DNA of 64,000 bases from Siphonodentalium dalli. Lineage: Eukaryota > Mollusca > Scaphopoda > Gadilida > Siphonodentaliidae. The stretch spans positions 14,427,729-14,491,728 of the forward strand of contig CP136068.1 in NCBI GenBank assembly GCA_032622095.1, read 5' to 3'. The notes beneath the pieces are model-generated. The model was not told where the DNA came from. It saw only the letters and a list, made by a program, of their open reading frames with translations, and did not search any database. Both the position numbers and the translations under genes were made by a program. Shown piece after piece: positions 35,217-46,524 of the stretch; positions within the stretch are counted from its first letter, which is position 1; each line of letters starts with the position of its first letter.

Positions 35217-36310
35217 AGTAAAATTCCAAGATGGCTGCTGGAAGCCTAGTCCAAGTCTTCTCGTACTAAAGCCGGCTAAGATATTGGGATGGAGGTGCCG
35301 GTCTTTAAAGACCGGCACCTCCATCCCAATATCTTAGCCGGCTTTAGTACGAGAAGACTTGGACTACTGGAAGCCATGCTTTATAACGAATTTCGGAAAT
35401 AATCGATGGCTCATATCACGAGCTCACCCCGAAGATCCATATCAAGTTTGGTGATGATCGGATGAGGGATGTGGTCTGTATATTTATATATAGGGTGCGC
35501 CAAAGGATTTATTCATACAAAGAGTAAATTCCAAGATGGCCTCTAGTGGCCATGTGTTTCAACGAATGTCGGTCAATATAGGAGGCTCACATCTAGAGGT
35601 ACATTTGAAGATACATTTGAAGTTTGGTGCTCACCAGATGAGGGATGTGGTCTGTGGGGTGTGCCTAATGATTTAGTCATGCAAAGAGTAAAATCCAAGA
35701 TGGCTGCCGGCGGCCAAGATTTTTATAGAAAATTGTTCAAATTTAATAGCTCCCATTTAGAGGTGATTCTGAACATGACTGTATATTTTCAAATCCTCCA
35801 ATAAATGCGGGCTGCAGGGTGTACCGATGGATTCAAATTTGAAATCTAAGATGGATGCTGGCGGCCATGTTTTTTAACAAATATTGGTCAAAATAGGAGA
35901 CTCCGATCTAAGTGACACCCGAAGACCCATAGGAAGCTTGGTGATGATCGGATGAGGGATGTGGTCTGTATGGTGTGCCAAAGGATTTAGTTATGCAAAT
36001 AGTGAAAGCGAAGAGGGCTGCCGACGGCCATGTTTTTCATCGAAAATCGTTCAAATTCGACAGCTACCATCTACAGATGACCACACTCGTGCCTGCAAAA
36101 TTTAAAAATTATCTGGCCATAAATACTGGCTGTAGAGTGACGGCCCTGTTTTTCATCGAAATTCGGAAAAATAGCTCCCATATATAGGTCACCCTGAAGC
36201 CACATATGGAGTTTGGTGAATATCGGATGTAGGAGCGGCGTGTATAGGGCGTGCCGTATGAAATTGCTGACGCAAGGACGCACGCACGGACAGACGCCAA
36301 CCATTGTAAA
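35217..36310. repeat. Degenerate tandem repeat, unit ~180-300 bp
   Basis: Four to five units contain 'aaattccaagatggc(t)gc', 'ggccatg', 'gaagacccata' and 'gatgagggatgtggtctgta' in the same order, at about 35225, 35530, 35695, 35845 and 36005. The last ends in 'gcacgcacggacagacgcc'. Open frames over it are repeat artefacts. It sits in intron E-F. Confidence 0.75.
35247..35366. mobile_element. Perfect 120-bp palindrome with 9-bp flanking duplication
   Basis: The first 60 bases (from TAGTCCAAGTCTTCTCG) are the exact reverse complement of the next 60, with no spacer. CTGGAAGCC lies on both sides (35238-35246 and 35367-35375). It has therefore the form of a target-duplicating, terminal-repeat-only element that interrupts the first unit of the tandem repeat. 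A 9-bp duplication suits MULE or Merlin elements, by analogy only. Confidence 0.82.
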
Positions 36311-36601
36311 GTTGAGCTAAAAATGGATGGAAGTTGTTGTTGTTTTCATTTTATCAATAACCCACAGTGACGAGATTTCGCATGAGTAAATCGTCATTGG
36401 TAAATATGCAGCTGTAACATGACTATTGCTTACCTTTAGAACGTTAACTATAAAATACAGATATATTTAACGCTGACTGTGATCAGTTTCGATGCACTGC
36501 AAGTTATATTTAGCAACAATGGCGGTACTCACGTCGCCTTACATTAATGTCGTTGTATTAACCATTCCAAGATATGAGCTTCTTGACTTTTTCCGAAAAC
36601 C

Positions 36602-36825
36602 CTGTGCCAATGCATTCTATTATATATGCAAGTCTCCCATAGGGCACCTCGCATATAAAAGAGAATTCATTGGCTTAACAATATTTACCTTCACCTTGTA
36701 AGCCTGTGCTTTCTATTATATATGCTATGTTCCATCTGGGAGACTCGCATATATAAGAGAATACACTGGCACAGGATATTTAATGTTGCACCAACACTGC
36801 TCCCATCGTGAAAGAGATAAAACAC
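36602..36825. mobile_element. piggyBac-like MITE relative, degraded
   Basis: Starts with CTGTGCCAATGCATTCTATT, contains two fold-back blocks with CTCGCATATA(TA)A-AGAGAAT, and ends GCTCCCATCGTGAAAGAGATAA, a decayed right terminus. It is one of four related copies in the introns of this gene. Confidence 0.65.
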
Positions 36826-37211
36826 AAGAAAACATTAGTTGCAGCACTTTGTTTAAATGTTTTGTTAAATACCACCTTGAGCAAATTTGGAAACCTCATG
36901 AATCACATGTGATTCGTGTGATATACCGATACGGTATTATTCGTACAAGTTGTTATTTTTTAGTTGATGGACAAATTTCTAATAACTTTCAATGCACATT
37001 ATCAATGCCTCCATGGGCTTTAATAAAACATTTAAATTAAAAAAAAAATATTTTCGCAAGCACACTTGAAACATAAATTCAAATACATTTGGGGAAAATT
37101 AGGAAACATTAAGACAGTCTGAGAGCCAGCTGTATGTTTCCTAAGACGTTGACGACATACAGCACAGGAACATGCATGAAACGACTCTCATTAATTCAAC
37201 GTTTATTTCAG
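36826..37211. other. Intron E-F, last part
   Basis: AT-rich, nothing recognisable; ends in the acceptor TTTATTTCAG. Confidence 0.4.
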
Positions 37212-37351
37212 TTCGACTGGAACATATATATAAGAGAAACTTTCGCCACTCCAATTGTTAATATCACGATCGTTTCCAACGAGCCTGTTGTGGTACGAGA
37301 CACAGAGTACTATGGACGACTGACAGACCTGCTCAATGCCACACACCCAAG
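37212..37351 (+). CDS. Neprilysin-like exon F (EPVVVRDTEYY block), GC donor
   Basis: The exon follows TTTATTTCAG and ends at CCAAG before GCAAGT (37352). It encodes FDWNIYIRETF, NITIVSNEPVVVRDTEYYGR and LTDLLNATHP. The 'W..YI' and 'EPVVV.D..Y...L..LL..T.P' motifs are M13-typical. NIT and NAT are possible glycosylation sites. AG|GCAAGT is the usual context of rare GC-AG introns; using it leaves two bases (AG) of a split Arg codon, which exon G completes exactly. Confidence 0.9.
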
Positions 37352-37633
37352 GCAAGTAGTATCCCGATCAGAGCTGTGGCGTCAGGAGGGCGTTGGGCGT
37401 ATGCCTTTACCATAACCATGCAGGAGCATCCGAGGATAGTGTCTAGGAAATAACTGGATTACTATAGTGAACACCGTACAGCCTGCCAACCCTTAATTAA
37501 TTATCTTAATTTCTATTCTGAATGCGGTCATTTTGAACCTTTCTGTGATCATTATGTAAACTAATTCACAGACCTAGATACTTTATACAAACCAATGAAC
37601 ACTAATATAATTCTCAATCAATTTTCTACGACC
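37352..37633. other. Intron F-G, start
   Basis: Intron sequence between exon F and the L1 insertion; a frame runs on past the donor to 37415 but loses family similarity. Confidence 0.4.
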
Positions 37634-37650
37634 ATGTTCCAACCATATAA
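37634..37650. repeat. Target-site duplication of the L1 insertion (left)
   Basis: ATGTTCCAACCATATAA is repeated exactly at 42616-42632, right after the A-rich tail of the LINE. Confidence 0.85.
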
Positions 37651-39532
37651 ACCTGGCAAGGATAAATTACAAATAAAAAATTTAAGGCCAATCACCCTCT
37701 TATTATAAATTAGCAGCTTCAAATAGAATAAAAAAACAGATTAATTCAATGATTAGTGACACACAAAAAGGTTTTTATTAAAGGGCGTTCCATTGGGGAA
37801 TGCACACGTTTGACATATGACTTGCTTTTAGAATGTAAAGAACAAAATATACCTGGATTAATGCTCTTATTGGATTATGAGAAAGCTTTTGATTCTATAA
37901 GTTGGAATTTCATACAGACAACATTGAGATTTTTTGGTTTCGGAGTGTCATTGTGTAATTGGGTGACAACGCTCTATAATGAGGCATACAGCCTCATTAT
38001 AAACAATGGCCATCTATCACAATCATTTAACATAGAAAGAGGGGTCAGACAAGGTACTCCATTGTCACCTTATTTGTTTATTCTTTGCATAGAACCCTTC
38101 GCAGCTGCATTACAATTAGAAAGTAACATTGTAGGGGTTAAAGTAAAAGAAAGGGAATATAAAATTAGTCAATATGCAGATGACTCAATAATATGGCTCG
38201 ATGATAGTCAAAGCTCTCTACAAGAAACAAAATTTAATTAAAGCATTTGTAAGGATGTCTGGTTTAAAAGCAAATTTTGATAAAACAGAAGCGGTGTGGT
38301 TTGGAACTCGAAGAGGCTATACTAAATCATTAAAAACAAATATAAACTTGAAATGGAATTTTAAAGGTAGATTCAAAACTCTAGGAATTATATTTAATCT
38401 AGAAGATCCCCTCCTAGTGCAGGAAAACTGGGAAAACAAGAAGGAAAGCATGAACAACATATTAAAGAACTGGGCATTGAGGACACTGTCCCACATGGGC
38501 AAAGTGACAGTAATAAAAACCTTAATACTACCAATTATTATCCAAATAATGACATTATTACCTGAACCCCCAAAACAAATTATGAAGGAAATGCAGGGCT
38601 TGCTATTTCAATTTTTCTGGAATGGGAAAAGAGACAGGATAAAAGAGATACATTAATTCAAAGCATAGAAAATGGAGGACTCAAGATTCCTGACCTTAGC
38701 TGTTTCACAAATCGTTAAAAGTCACATGGCTCAAAAAAGTTCTGGACCCTTTCAACTACTCAGAATGGAAATTAATTCTACTAGATAAAATAGAAAAATA
38801 TGGGGGGAACGATAATGTTCAATTTAAATAAGCCTAGCATAATAACAATAGCACAAAATTTCAATCCATTCTGGAAAGAAGTATTAACAGCATATGCTCA
38901 GCTCACCAATGAGGCTTCGTCAGTGGAAGACTTCAAGTCACAACCAATTTGTCATAATTTAGCATTGAAAATGGAAAATAAACCTATTTATCTAAAGACA
39001 TGGATAGAAAAACAAATTTTGTGTGTCAACGATATTTTAACTGAAGACAATTCCTGATGAATACTGAAGATTGTTTTCTAAAATATAGACTTAAAGTGAA
39101 TTACTTAACATTGCAAGGAATAGTGACTTCAATTCCTATAAATTGGAGAAAAATAATAAGATCTAGTCAGAATACACTCGATGAGATTAAAAAAAATAAG
39201 ATCCAACAAGACATTCAAAGAGAGGAAAGGTTAAACAATTACCTCTATTGGAATTTCATAAATATTTTAGTACCAAATAAGCCATGTGCCCAAATTGGAT
39301 GGTGCAACAGACTAAATCTTGAGTCACAACAATTAGACTGGAAAAAAAAATATATGAGGTGTTTCAAAATTACAAAAAGTACGAAATTGCAAGCCTTCCA
39401 GTTCCAAATAAATCATAATACCTTGGTCACAAATATATTCCTAGAAAAATGTAAAATCGGCATATCAACTAGTGTGTGTACTTTATGTAACAATGAAAGA
39501 GAAACTACTGAGCACCTGCTAGCAAACTGCTG

Positions 39533-39602
39533 CAAGGTGCTCCCATTATGGAATTATGTGTCAGGCATTCTGGATGGTTGCTTTAATATAAACTCTGCAT
39601 TG
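39533..39602. repeat. 70-bp direct duplication, left copy
   Basis: Matches 41834-41903 at 67 of 70 positions. It is L1 coding sequence (LPLWNYVSGILDG) and brackets the nested insertion. Confidence 0.88.
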
Positions 39603-41833
39603 TGCACTTAACTCCCGAAACCATATATGAAATAACAGATTGCTTTATATCTGTTATAGACCAGAGGTGTACCTGATGAGCTGCTGTGGCCAAACATTTT
39701 TTTATAGGACCAACTTTCGGTACAAAAATATGATTTCGGAACGGACTTAGTAAACATTTTCCAAACAATTGATTCCTTCTGTGTTATCAAGCTAATACGA
39801 TAAGTCAAAAAATAAACACTAAAAAAATAAACACTCAAATACAGTAAATTATGACATGTTTACATAGTTCCACATGTCAACACCACTTTAGAAACAGGAC
39901 CCGTTAACCAACAAACCATTTAACGTATGGATGTTGATTGTATACATGTATGTGGGATGGCCCACGCTTTTGTCTGCTATCACGATAACAAATTGTATGC
40001 ATTAGAACTTTGAACACAATTCCAACCGATGTACCATATATATACGTAACTGTTATATACTCTAAGTAAACAGCGTTCACCATGTCATATGTATAGGTTT
40101 GTAATTGAATTACTTACTAACAACAGCCCTATTTATCAATTATCATGACAAGTGTAAGAACTAAGATGGACATGTTGTCGTGTGATGTGTGGATGCTTGC
40201 TGCATGTTTGGCCTTTGACCCGGGGCTGCTGTGTTGCATGAGGATTTGTTTATTTATTATTTATTTTAATACGGACTTATGGTTGCCGATGATCAAACAA
40301 CGGGACCTCACTTGATCAAGTAAACGACTTAACCTGTCACGATAGTGTGGATAATTCGATAATTTAAAATTTTCAGTGTTGGTATCTTTTAATAAGTATA
40401 TAAATATTATGGTTTACATATTTATACAAAGACGGGGGCTCCGGACCCCAGAGTGTCAAGCATATAAACACGTGCGTGTGCATGTATTTGGATAGCGTTG
40501 GTTGTTATAAATATTGCGGACTCCAACGGTCCAGCTCCAGCCGCGCATACAATCAACTCCTTGACACATAAAAGTCGCTAATACATATTTAATATAATGT
40601 CGGATAACGTTTTGTGGCCGACATTCCGTGTCTGCCGTTTGTTCAGTCCGCCCGTCCGTCCGTGTTCGTCTGTTTTCCGCAAAAGATTTTTATGTCTCAC
40701 CTGGATGCCATAATTTGTGTATACCGATATTTAATATGTAAATTCGCATATATGATAGCGCGGAAATATTTAAAATGTAGGAATTTATACGCGCGATGCG
40801 ATCTCGTTGGATTCAGATACCACCCGATAACAACAAGGGCATAGTTATAAACTAGACTTTTCCATCACTTATTAACTATAAATTCTATAAACTAGTCTAC
40901 CTGTTACTACTTTGAGGAACTTTACTACCTGTTACTACTTTGAGGAACTTTACTACCTGTTATTATTTTTAACAAGCACACTGCCTATATGGCATTATTA
41001 TAATATGTGTAGACTTTAACACATTTATTAATATAATATACAAACAATTTATTATCTTATGTTAGTATCACATCCTAGTGTTGAGTTTCGGGGTTGCTTT
41101 GGACTATATACAACCCCACTACATATATGTTATTTGATATTATAAATATATATATAATTACATTACTTGGTGGCTGACAAAACGTTGTGTCATAGATACA
41201 CCACAAACTGATTTATGTTGGGTACCAGATAAGAATTTAAGGTTTATGGCCATGTGCCTTGCTGGTTGAAGCACCGGGGCCGCCTCCGTAGTAATATTGG
41301 ATACCGGGGTCCCCTCCATAATATTGTATACGACTTACTAATTATATCACCCGGGTCCTTCAATGAGAATACCATGCACCTTACCGGTTGAGGCACCGGG
41401 TTCCAACCCGTAAGAGGGTCATACACGTTGATGACTGGGACATCGGGGTTTCCGCGTGGGAGTTCGTGCGCCTTGCTGACTGGGTCATCGAGGTCCCCTC
41501 CATTTAGTACCATGTGCCTTACTTACTGAGTCACCGGGACGGGAACTTAAAATATTGCCAAGCATAGTGTGTGTAGAGGAGACATTGCAACATAGCCTGT
41601 GTGTTTTGTGTCCAGCAGTATTGCGTGAACGATTCTTTTGACAAATATGTTTTAAGCCGTTTTTTGCTCTTATCCTCATTTGACTTTTCCAAAAGGCCTC
41701 TGGTCTACCTGCCGGCATCTCACTTTGACTTGTTTTTGTCATTCTGGTGTGCCAGGTTTGGTGTTCACTACGTCTCGGACAACGTGTTACCTGGTCAGAC
41801 ACCCACTTAGCAAATATTGCTTACACATAAAAA
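39603..41833. mobile_element. 2.2-kb insertion within the L1 copy
   Basis: The L1 reading stops here and resumes at 41834 after repeating 70 bp. The insert has no recognised protein. It includes two 27-bp repeats at 40907-40960 ('ctacctgttactactttgaggaactt') and a degenerate tandem region at 41235-41560 built on 'accgggNtccc' and 'catgtgccttnctgactgagtca'. It ends 'cacataaaaa', which could be a short A tail. Type unknown. Confidence 0.6.
41235..41560. repeat. Degenerate tandem repeat, ~100-bp unit
   Basis: 'ccatgtgccttgctggttgaagcaccggg'-like stretches (shortened here) recur at about 41249, 41371, 41466 and 41510 with 'gtcccctccat' between. It has no coding signal. Confidence 0.6.
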
Positions 41834-42645
41834 CAAGGTACTCCCATTATGGAATTATGTGTCAGGCATTCTGGATGATTGCTTTAATATAAACACTGCA
41901 TTGACAACTGATGAAATACTTATGGAATTGGGAAAAACCAACATGTTTTAGCAATAAATAACTTAATACTGTTAACAAAACGTTATATTTATATAACACG
42001 ATGCAATATATAAAACGTGTCAAAATCATCCCTTTTAAGTTTCCTAAATCATGAGTTCAAAATAGAAAAATTAGCAACCCAATGGAATAACAGTTTAGTA
42101 AGCAGTATAAAAAACAAGTGGAAAAGTGTCGTCAGCCTAATTAATGATGTATCTTAAAGAAAACACTATATCGTAAAATACAAAATAATAGGATCTGAAT
42201 TCTATTCTGTCCTCCCAGACAGAACATTTCCCAAATCCCCCCCCCCAAATGATAGGATGGAAAATGTGCAAGGCCTCTGCAAAGAGTTCACAAACACAAC
42301 CTCTAACATGAGTAACAGGTCAGATAAAACAAAAAATACAACCATTATATTTTAGATATACCATTAAAAAGTAAATCACTAGTAAAATCAAAGAATGACT
42401 GTTTAATGAAGACCTGACAAAACATTTTAATGACACGGATTTCATTTTAATTTGAACGAAATTTGACACTGTAATATAACGTAAAAATGCATTGTAAAAA
42501 GTAAGATTTTATAACATATATCTTTATTATTATATAAGTTATGTATGTACATGAATGTATGTAAAACATATCGCAAATTGTACCAAAAAGATGAATAAAT
42601 TATAAAAATAAAAAAATGTTCCAACCATATAATAATACTAGCAGC

Positions 42646-44584
42646 CTAGCAGGATTACCCGGCGTTACCCAGGTTAAAGTGATGTGAAACCATCTGCATA
42701 GTGTGGTGAGAATAGAGGATACTCTTGTTCACAGTGTTACACATGTTCTGATAAATTATATATCCAAATAACATCACAAAACATGATTCTTACACCCGGA
42801 ATATAAGTAGTAGCTCACCTTGTCGGATCAGAGCGATTGCCATTTTGTATATCGCGATTAATCCGTCCCACCAATAAAGAACTATTTATTTATTGACAAC
42901 TGCGTATACTTCAGACGTTATAACATGAACATCATAAACACATTAGTTCGAAAACATAAAAGACGACAATTTGTGTTTTACATAGAGATGTATCAATCAA
43001 TCTAGTGGGTTTGACTAAGGTTTTTGAGGACACCTGGTTATCAAATCTCCATGAAGATACAGATGTTTCAAAGCAATGTCCATGTGCTCCTCTGTTCATG
43101 GTGCTATATACTGGCTAATTATTCTCAGTTTAAAAGAAATGTTGGTATGCAACAGAGCGAGATTTTGAGTTGTTTATGATAGGCGATGAGTCTGTTCTAA
43201 AACATGAAAGATATCCTCTGTATATTGGGCAAATATAACGTTATCAGATGTCAGTATTGGATGATCATGAAAAGTCATGTGCCACTGACTCCGTTTTCTT
43301 TTATCTCAGAAGAAATTTGACGGCACACTGTGACCACTATTGTTGAACAGGCCTTCTATACATTTCCATATCTCTTGTAACTTTTTTTGTGGAAACTGTA
43401 TTGAATGGGCCAGATTCAATTGTGTTATAATATTAACATGAGCTATTCTAATATTTTAACATCCACCACATTATCTTCCTCGTAAAAAGTTACCACTGTT
43501 AGAACGCCTTGGTGCCATCTCGATTGTACGCCGTGAAGTTATATATAGAACACATACAGAGAGGCATTTATTTTAGAAAATAGATCTAGGCACCAAATGT
43601 GATGTTTTTAACACGCACAATTTGATTCCTCGTATCATTTGAGAAGAACCTGTTTGAATTTGATGTTAATTGGCACTAAACATATTTCTATCAGTTTTGG
43701 TGACCCGCCCGTCCCTATTTCGGACTCAAGCGGCGCCATATTTGACATCATTAAACCACAAACTTAGACTCATTATGGAGATAAATATATATAAAATTGT
43801 TGAAAATTGACGAGTATACAAATTCGTATAAAATTGAAGGTGACTAAACCAATTCTTATCAAATTTAGTGCCTACCCACCCCCCAATCACGCCAAACGAC
43901 ACCAGTTTGGCGTCTTTAAATCATACATTTAGATTCCTTGTATCATGGAGAAGAATGTGTATCAATTTGGTGGAAATCGGCGCTAAAATTAGTTTTATCA
44001 ATCTTGGGGATCCTCTACCTTTCCGGGCATCCATGACACGAATGGCGCCACGTTTGACATATTTAAACAACACTATTAGATTCCTCATATCGTGGGAATG
44101 GTTATATGAAAGTTTGGTGGCAATCGGCGGCAAAAAAAAATTCTGCCCCTCCCCTTTCAGCCCCTGACAACAGCGTCAATTTAGAAAATTATAACCCGCA
44201 CCATTATCTTTCTCGTAAAAAGTTACCCATATTAGACCAGTTTGGTGCCATCTAGGTGGTCCCTCGGAGCTAAACTTAGTTTATAAATTTTGGTGCCCTG
44301 ACTCGAACGGCGCCACTATTGACATATTTAAACCGCACCACCAGATTCCTTATCTCATGGGGATGATTATATATAAGTTTCGTGGCAATCGGTGACAATT
44401 GTTTTTCTGCCGCTCTCCCTTTTCTGCCCCTGAAAACAACGGCGTCACTTTAGAAAATCCAAACCCGCACCTTTATCTTTCTCGTAAAAAGTTACCCCTA
44501 GTATACCCCTTTGATGCCATCTAGATGGTCCCCTGTGAATTTCTATAGAACACAGACAGACAGACAAACATTCGCAAATATAGA
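42646..44584 (-). mobile_element. Putative second Helitron-like element, minus orientation
   Basis: At the left CTAG is followed by 7 bases and a degenerate hairpin ACCCGG-CGTTA-CCCAGGT; read on the minus strand this is hairpin, 7-nt spacer, CTAG, the layout of a Helitron 3' end. At the right the sequence closes with a cagacagacag tract and CAAATATAGA|T, giving TC on the minus strand. Its right part (43450-44584) is the same repeat as 1-586. The left hairpin is imperfect and the base before CTAG is C rather than A, so the extent is uncertain. Confidence 0.45.
43450..44584. repeat. Dispersed repeat also present at 1-586
   Basis: Internal sub-repeats of about 180-300 bp contain 'gattcctcatatcatgg', 'ggtggcaatcggcg' and 'cgaacggcgcca' in the same order as at the window start. 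Both copies end in 'tgaatttctatagaacacagaca' and the cattcgcaaatataga terminus. Confidence 0.85.
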
Positions 44585-44802
44585 TATAGCTAATGGACAT
44601 ATAATTAATTATTTAGTTAAATTCAATATCAGTGCCCCATTAAGACATTTGACGTCAAAGGCACCTATCAGATTACACTCCTCTGGTCAATTGACCCATA
44701 TGTACAAATTCTCATTTCAGATTGTCAACCCGTTTAGTCGCCCATATCCGACAGACAAACAAACAAGATTGAGTTTTAATCCTATATGTTCCCTCCCCAC
44801 AG

Positions 44803-44896
44803 GGTTTTGGCAAACTACATGATGTGGCGAATGGTCCATAAAATATCTCACTATTTACCGACGAAATTCGAGGATCTTCTACAAGATTATCGAGCT
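44803..44896 (+). CDS. Neprilysin-like exon G (NYMMWRMVHK block)
   Basis: A 94-nt exon between CCTCCCCACAG (ending 44802) and GTATGT (44897). Its first base completes the split Arg of exon F; then VLANYMMWRMVHKISHYLPT and KFEDLLQDYRA, matching the M13 'L.NY(L/M).W..V......L...F' segment. It ends in phase 0. It has no long open frame of its own and is recognised only by splice sites, phase and family motif. The next exon, expected to carry 'RW..C', is not in the window. Confidence 0.9.
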
Positions 44897-45192
44897 GTAT
44901 GTATGCCACCTATATCATAATTATATTCTATATATCGTTTATTATACTCTCTATATCGTTTATTCAGACACTAACATATTGGTCATACAGCTGATAGAAC
45001 GGAATGCAGTTTGGGTGTATTTTATTAACGAATATGGCGCTGCATAGGTGGGTTGTATGAACAGGGTTTTTGTGGTTCATAGTAAATATTTATTTCCATA
45101 GAAACAATGGATTATTGTGTTTACAGTTTGGACACTATACCATGCTGCACTGTAATTGAGTCCATTTTTCTACCTGTGTATTATTTATAGAA
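44897..45192. other. Start of the intron after exon G
   Basis: AT-rich sequence with a duplicated 'ctatatatcgtttatt'. It ends with the A that borders the Helitron array. Confidence 0.5.
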
Positions 45193-46524
45193 CTAGGGGG
45201 TTGCCCGTCACAAAATGACGGGTATATAAATATTCTTCGTAACGTTCTAGTGTCCGCGGTCATGAACAAATTCTTATTTCTATATTAGAAACGAACGAAA
45301 CAAAATCAGCATATTACTTTAAATATTACTATATACCAACTGAAACATACTCAATTCGGGTGCCTTTATTCAGCGACGAAGGGGGCTGGCGGCACATTTT
45401 GATCATAAACGGAGCCCCTTTGGGAGCCTGTATTCAGCATGCAGACTAAAAATCACAGGCCCCTGCACTGCGGCCCATTTGTTGGAACACTATATTTCAA
45501 TAAAACTGTATTTTCTGACCCCCCCCCCATTTTCCCAACCCACATGTATGCATGCACATGTGGAACGCAACAATCAAGATATTTTACTTTATTACTATAT
45601 ACTAACTGAAACAGGCTCCATTCGGGAGCCTTTATTTAGCATTTAGCGGCGGAGGGGCCTGCTGCCCCTTTGTGCGATTCGCGCACATTAGGCCTATATG
45701 ATCTTAAACAGCGCGCGCTTCGCGCACATTTTGATCTTTTAAACATTCTTTTATCAGATTTTCACTCAACTGAAAGATTAAAAGAACATTAATTAGCGTC
45801 GGTAGCTATATTATTGTTTACACTGTATTAGTCCCGGCCCGCGGGAATGTAGTTTTTCTAACCGAGTTCCGGTGAATCTACTGAACGGTACCCACTGGCG
45901 GGAGGTCAGACTGTGTCCATTCGCCATCTTCCGGGTATACCGGTATTCCTTCCATTCCTCACTCAATGCACAACTTTTATATCAAAGACAGCATTCTTTA
46001 CTTATGTTCACACCGAACTGGCAAATTAAAATACCATATATTAGCACACATTCCCAACTATGGAAGAGCGTTCGAGTCTCGACACTACACCCCACGACAT
46101 GCACTTCCACGACAAAATCAACATTCGTTTCATATATTCGCACTCAACCTGAACTGACAAATTAATTTAGCGCCTATTTTCAACAACGCTTTGTTAGAGC
46201 GCATGGAAGTTTCGTCTTCAATAGCAAAGCAAGTGTGGGTTTGCGTGCGACGTCACATGGCGTCATTTCGACAAACGTCATAAGAAATATGGTGTCTATA
46301 CTTTGAGTACAAATACTGCATTTGGGGACCATGTTAGATCTCAGGTTTGCTTTGACGAATCGGCGTGAAAGTTGACGAGTCATCTTTTACGACACAATAT
46401 AGACCGTGGTACACATTTGGGCAACATTGAACGCATGGTTGAAAGTTATAAATGCGCCAAAAGCGTGACCGAGTTATACACACACATACACACACAGACA
46501 GACCACGGGTTTTATATATATAGA
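45193..46524 (-). mobile_element. Helitron-like unit 1 (1332 bp)
   Basis: Outermost unit. Its CTAG is preceded on the plus strand by A at 45192, i.e. host T on the minus strand, as expected for the 3' edge of the insertion. Perfect hairpin at 45204-45222. Confidence 0.75.

Larger units (their letters stand above)
37651..42162 (+). pseudogene. L1-clade ORF2 remnant: reverse transcriptase and C-terminal domain
   Basis: The RT is readable over 37651-38656 with frameshifts near 37705, 37780 and 38230. Motifs are KNLRPITL, KGRSIGE, LLDYEKAFDSISW (D of the active site), RGVRQGTPLSPYLF and SQYADDSIIW (catalytic DD). The downstream thumb has NFDKTEAVWFG and LGIIF. Further fragments follow (38640-39602), including CTLCNNERETTEHLLANC, a zinc-knuckle typical of the L1 C-terminus. 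After the nested insertion the C-terminal end is readable (about 42028-42162: WNNSLVSSIKNKWKSVVSLI, then stop). Frameshifts, 5' truncation and the insertion make it inactive. Confidence 0.88.
37651..42615 (+). mobile_element. 5'-truncated L1-clade LINE with nested insertion
   Basis: The element starts in the middle of ORF2 (RT motif KNLRPITLL), runs through RT and the C-terminal domain, and ends in an A-rich tail 'ataaattataaaaataaaaaa'. A 17-bp target duplication brackets it. Without the nested block (39603-41833 plus one 70-bp copy) it is about 2.7 kb. It lies in the sense direction within intron F-G of the peptidase gene. Confidence 0.88.
21510..44896 (+). other. Neprilysin-like M13 metallopeptidase gene, seven exons, incomplete at both ends
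   Basis: Exons A-G total 944 nt, or 315 codons once the one base carried in from an upstream exon is counted. They cover the N-terminal (lid) half of an M13 peptidase ectodomain. Introns are 582, 505, 5338, 5540, 3027 and 7451 bp, and the intron after G is at least 19.1 kb. All have GT-AG ends except F-G, which is GC-AG. Phases match at every junction (1,1,0,0,0,2). M13 enzymes are type II membrane zinc peptidases that cleave small peptides outside the cell. The cytoplasmic tail, membrane anchor and first cysteine pair should lie upstream, and the HExxH and later motifs downstream of the window. Confidence 0.88.

Noticed and set aside
37352-37415. Extension of exon F past 37351
   Set aside because: Similarity to M13 peptidases ends at the Arg codon; the GC donor and exon G in matching phase explain the end.
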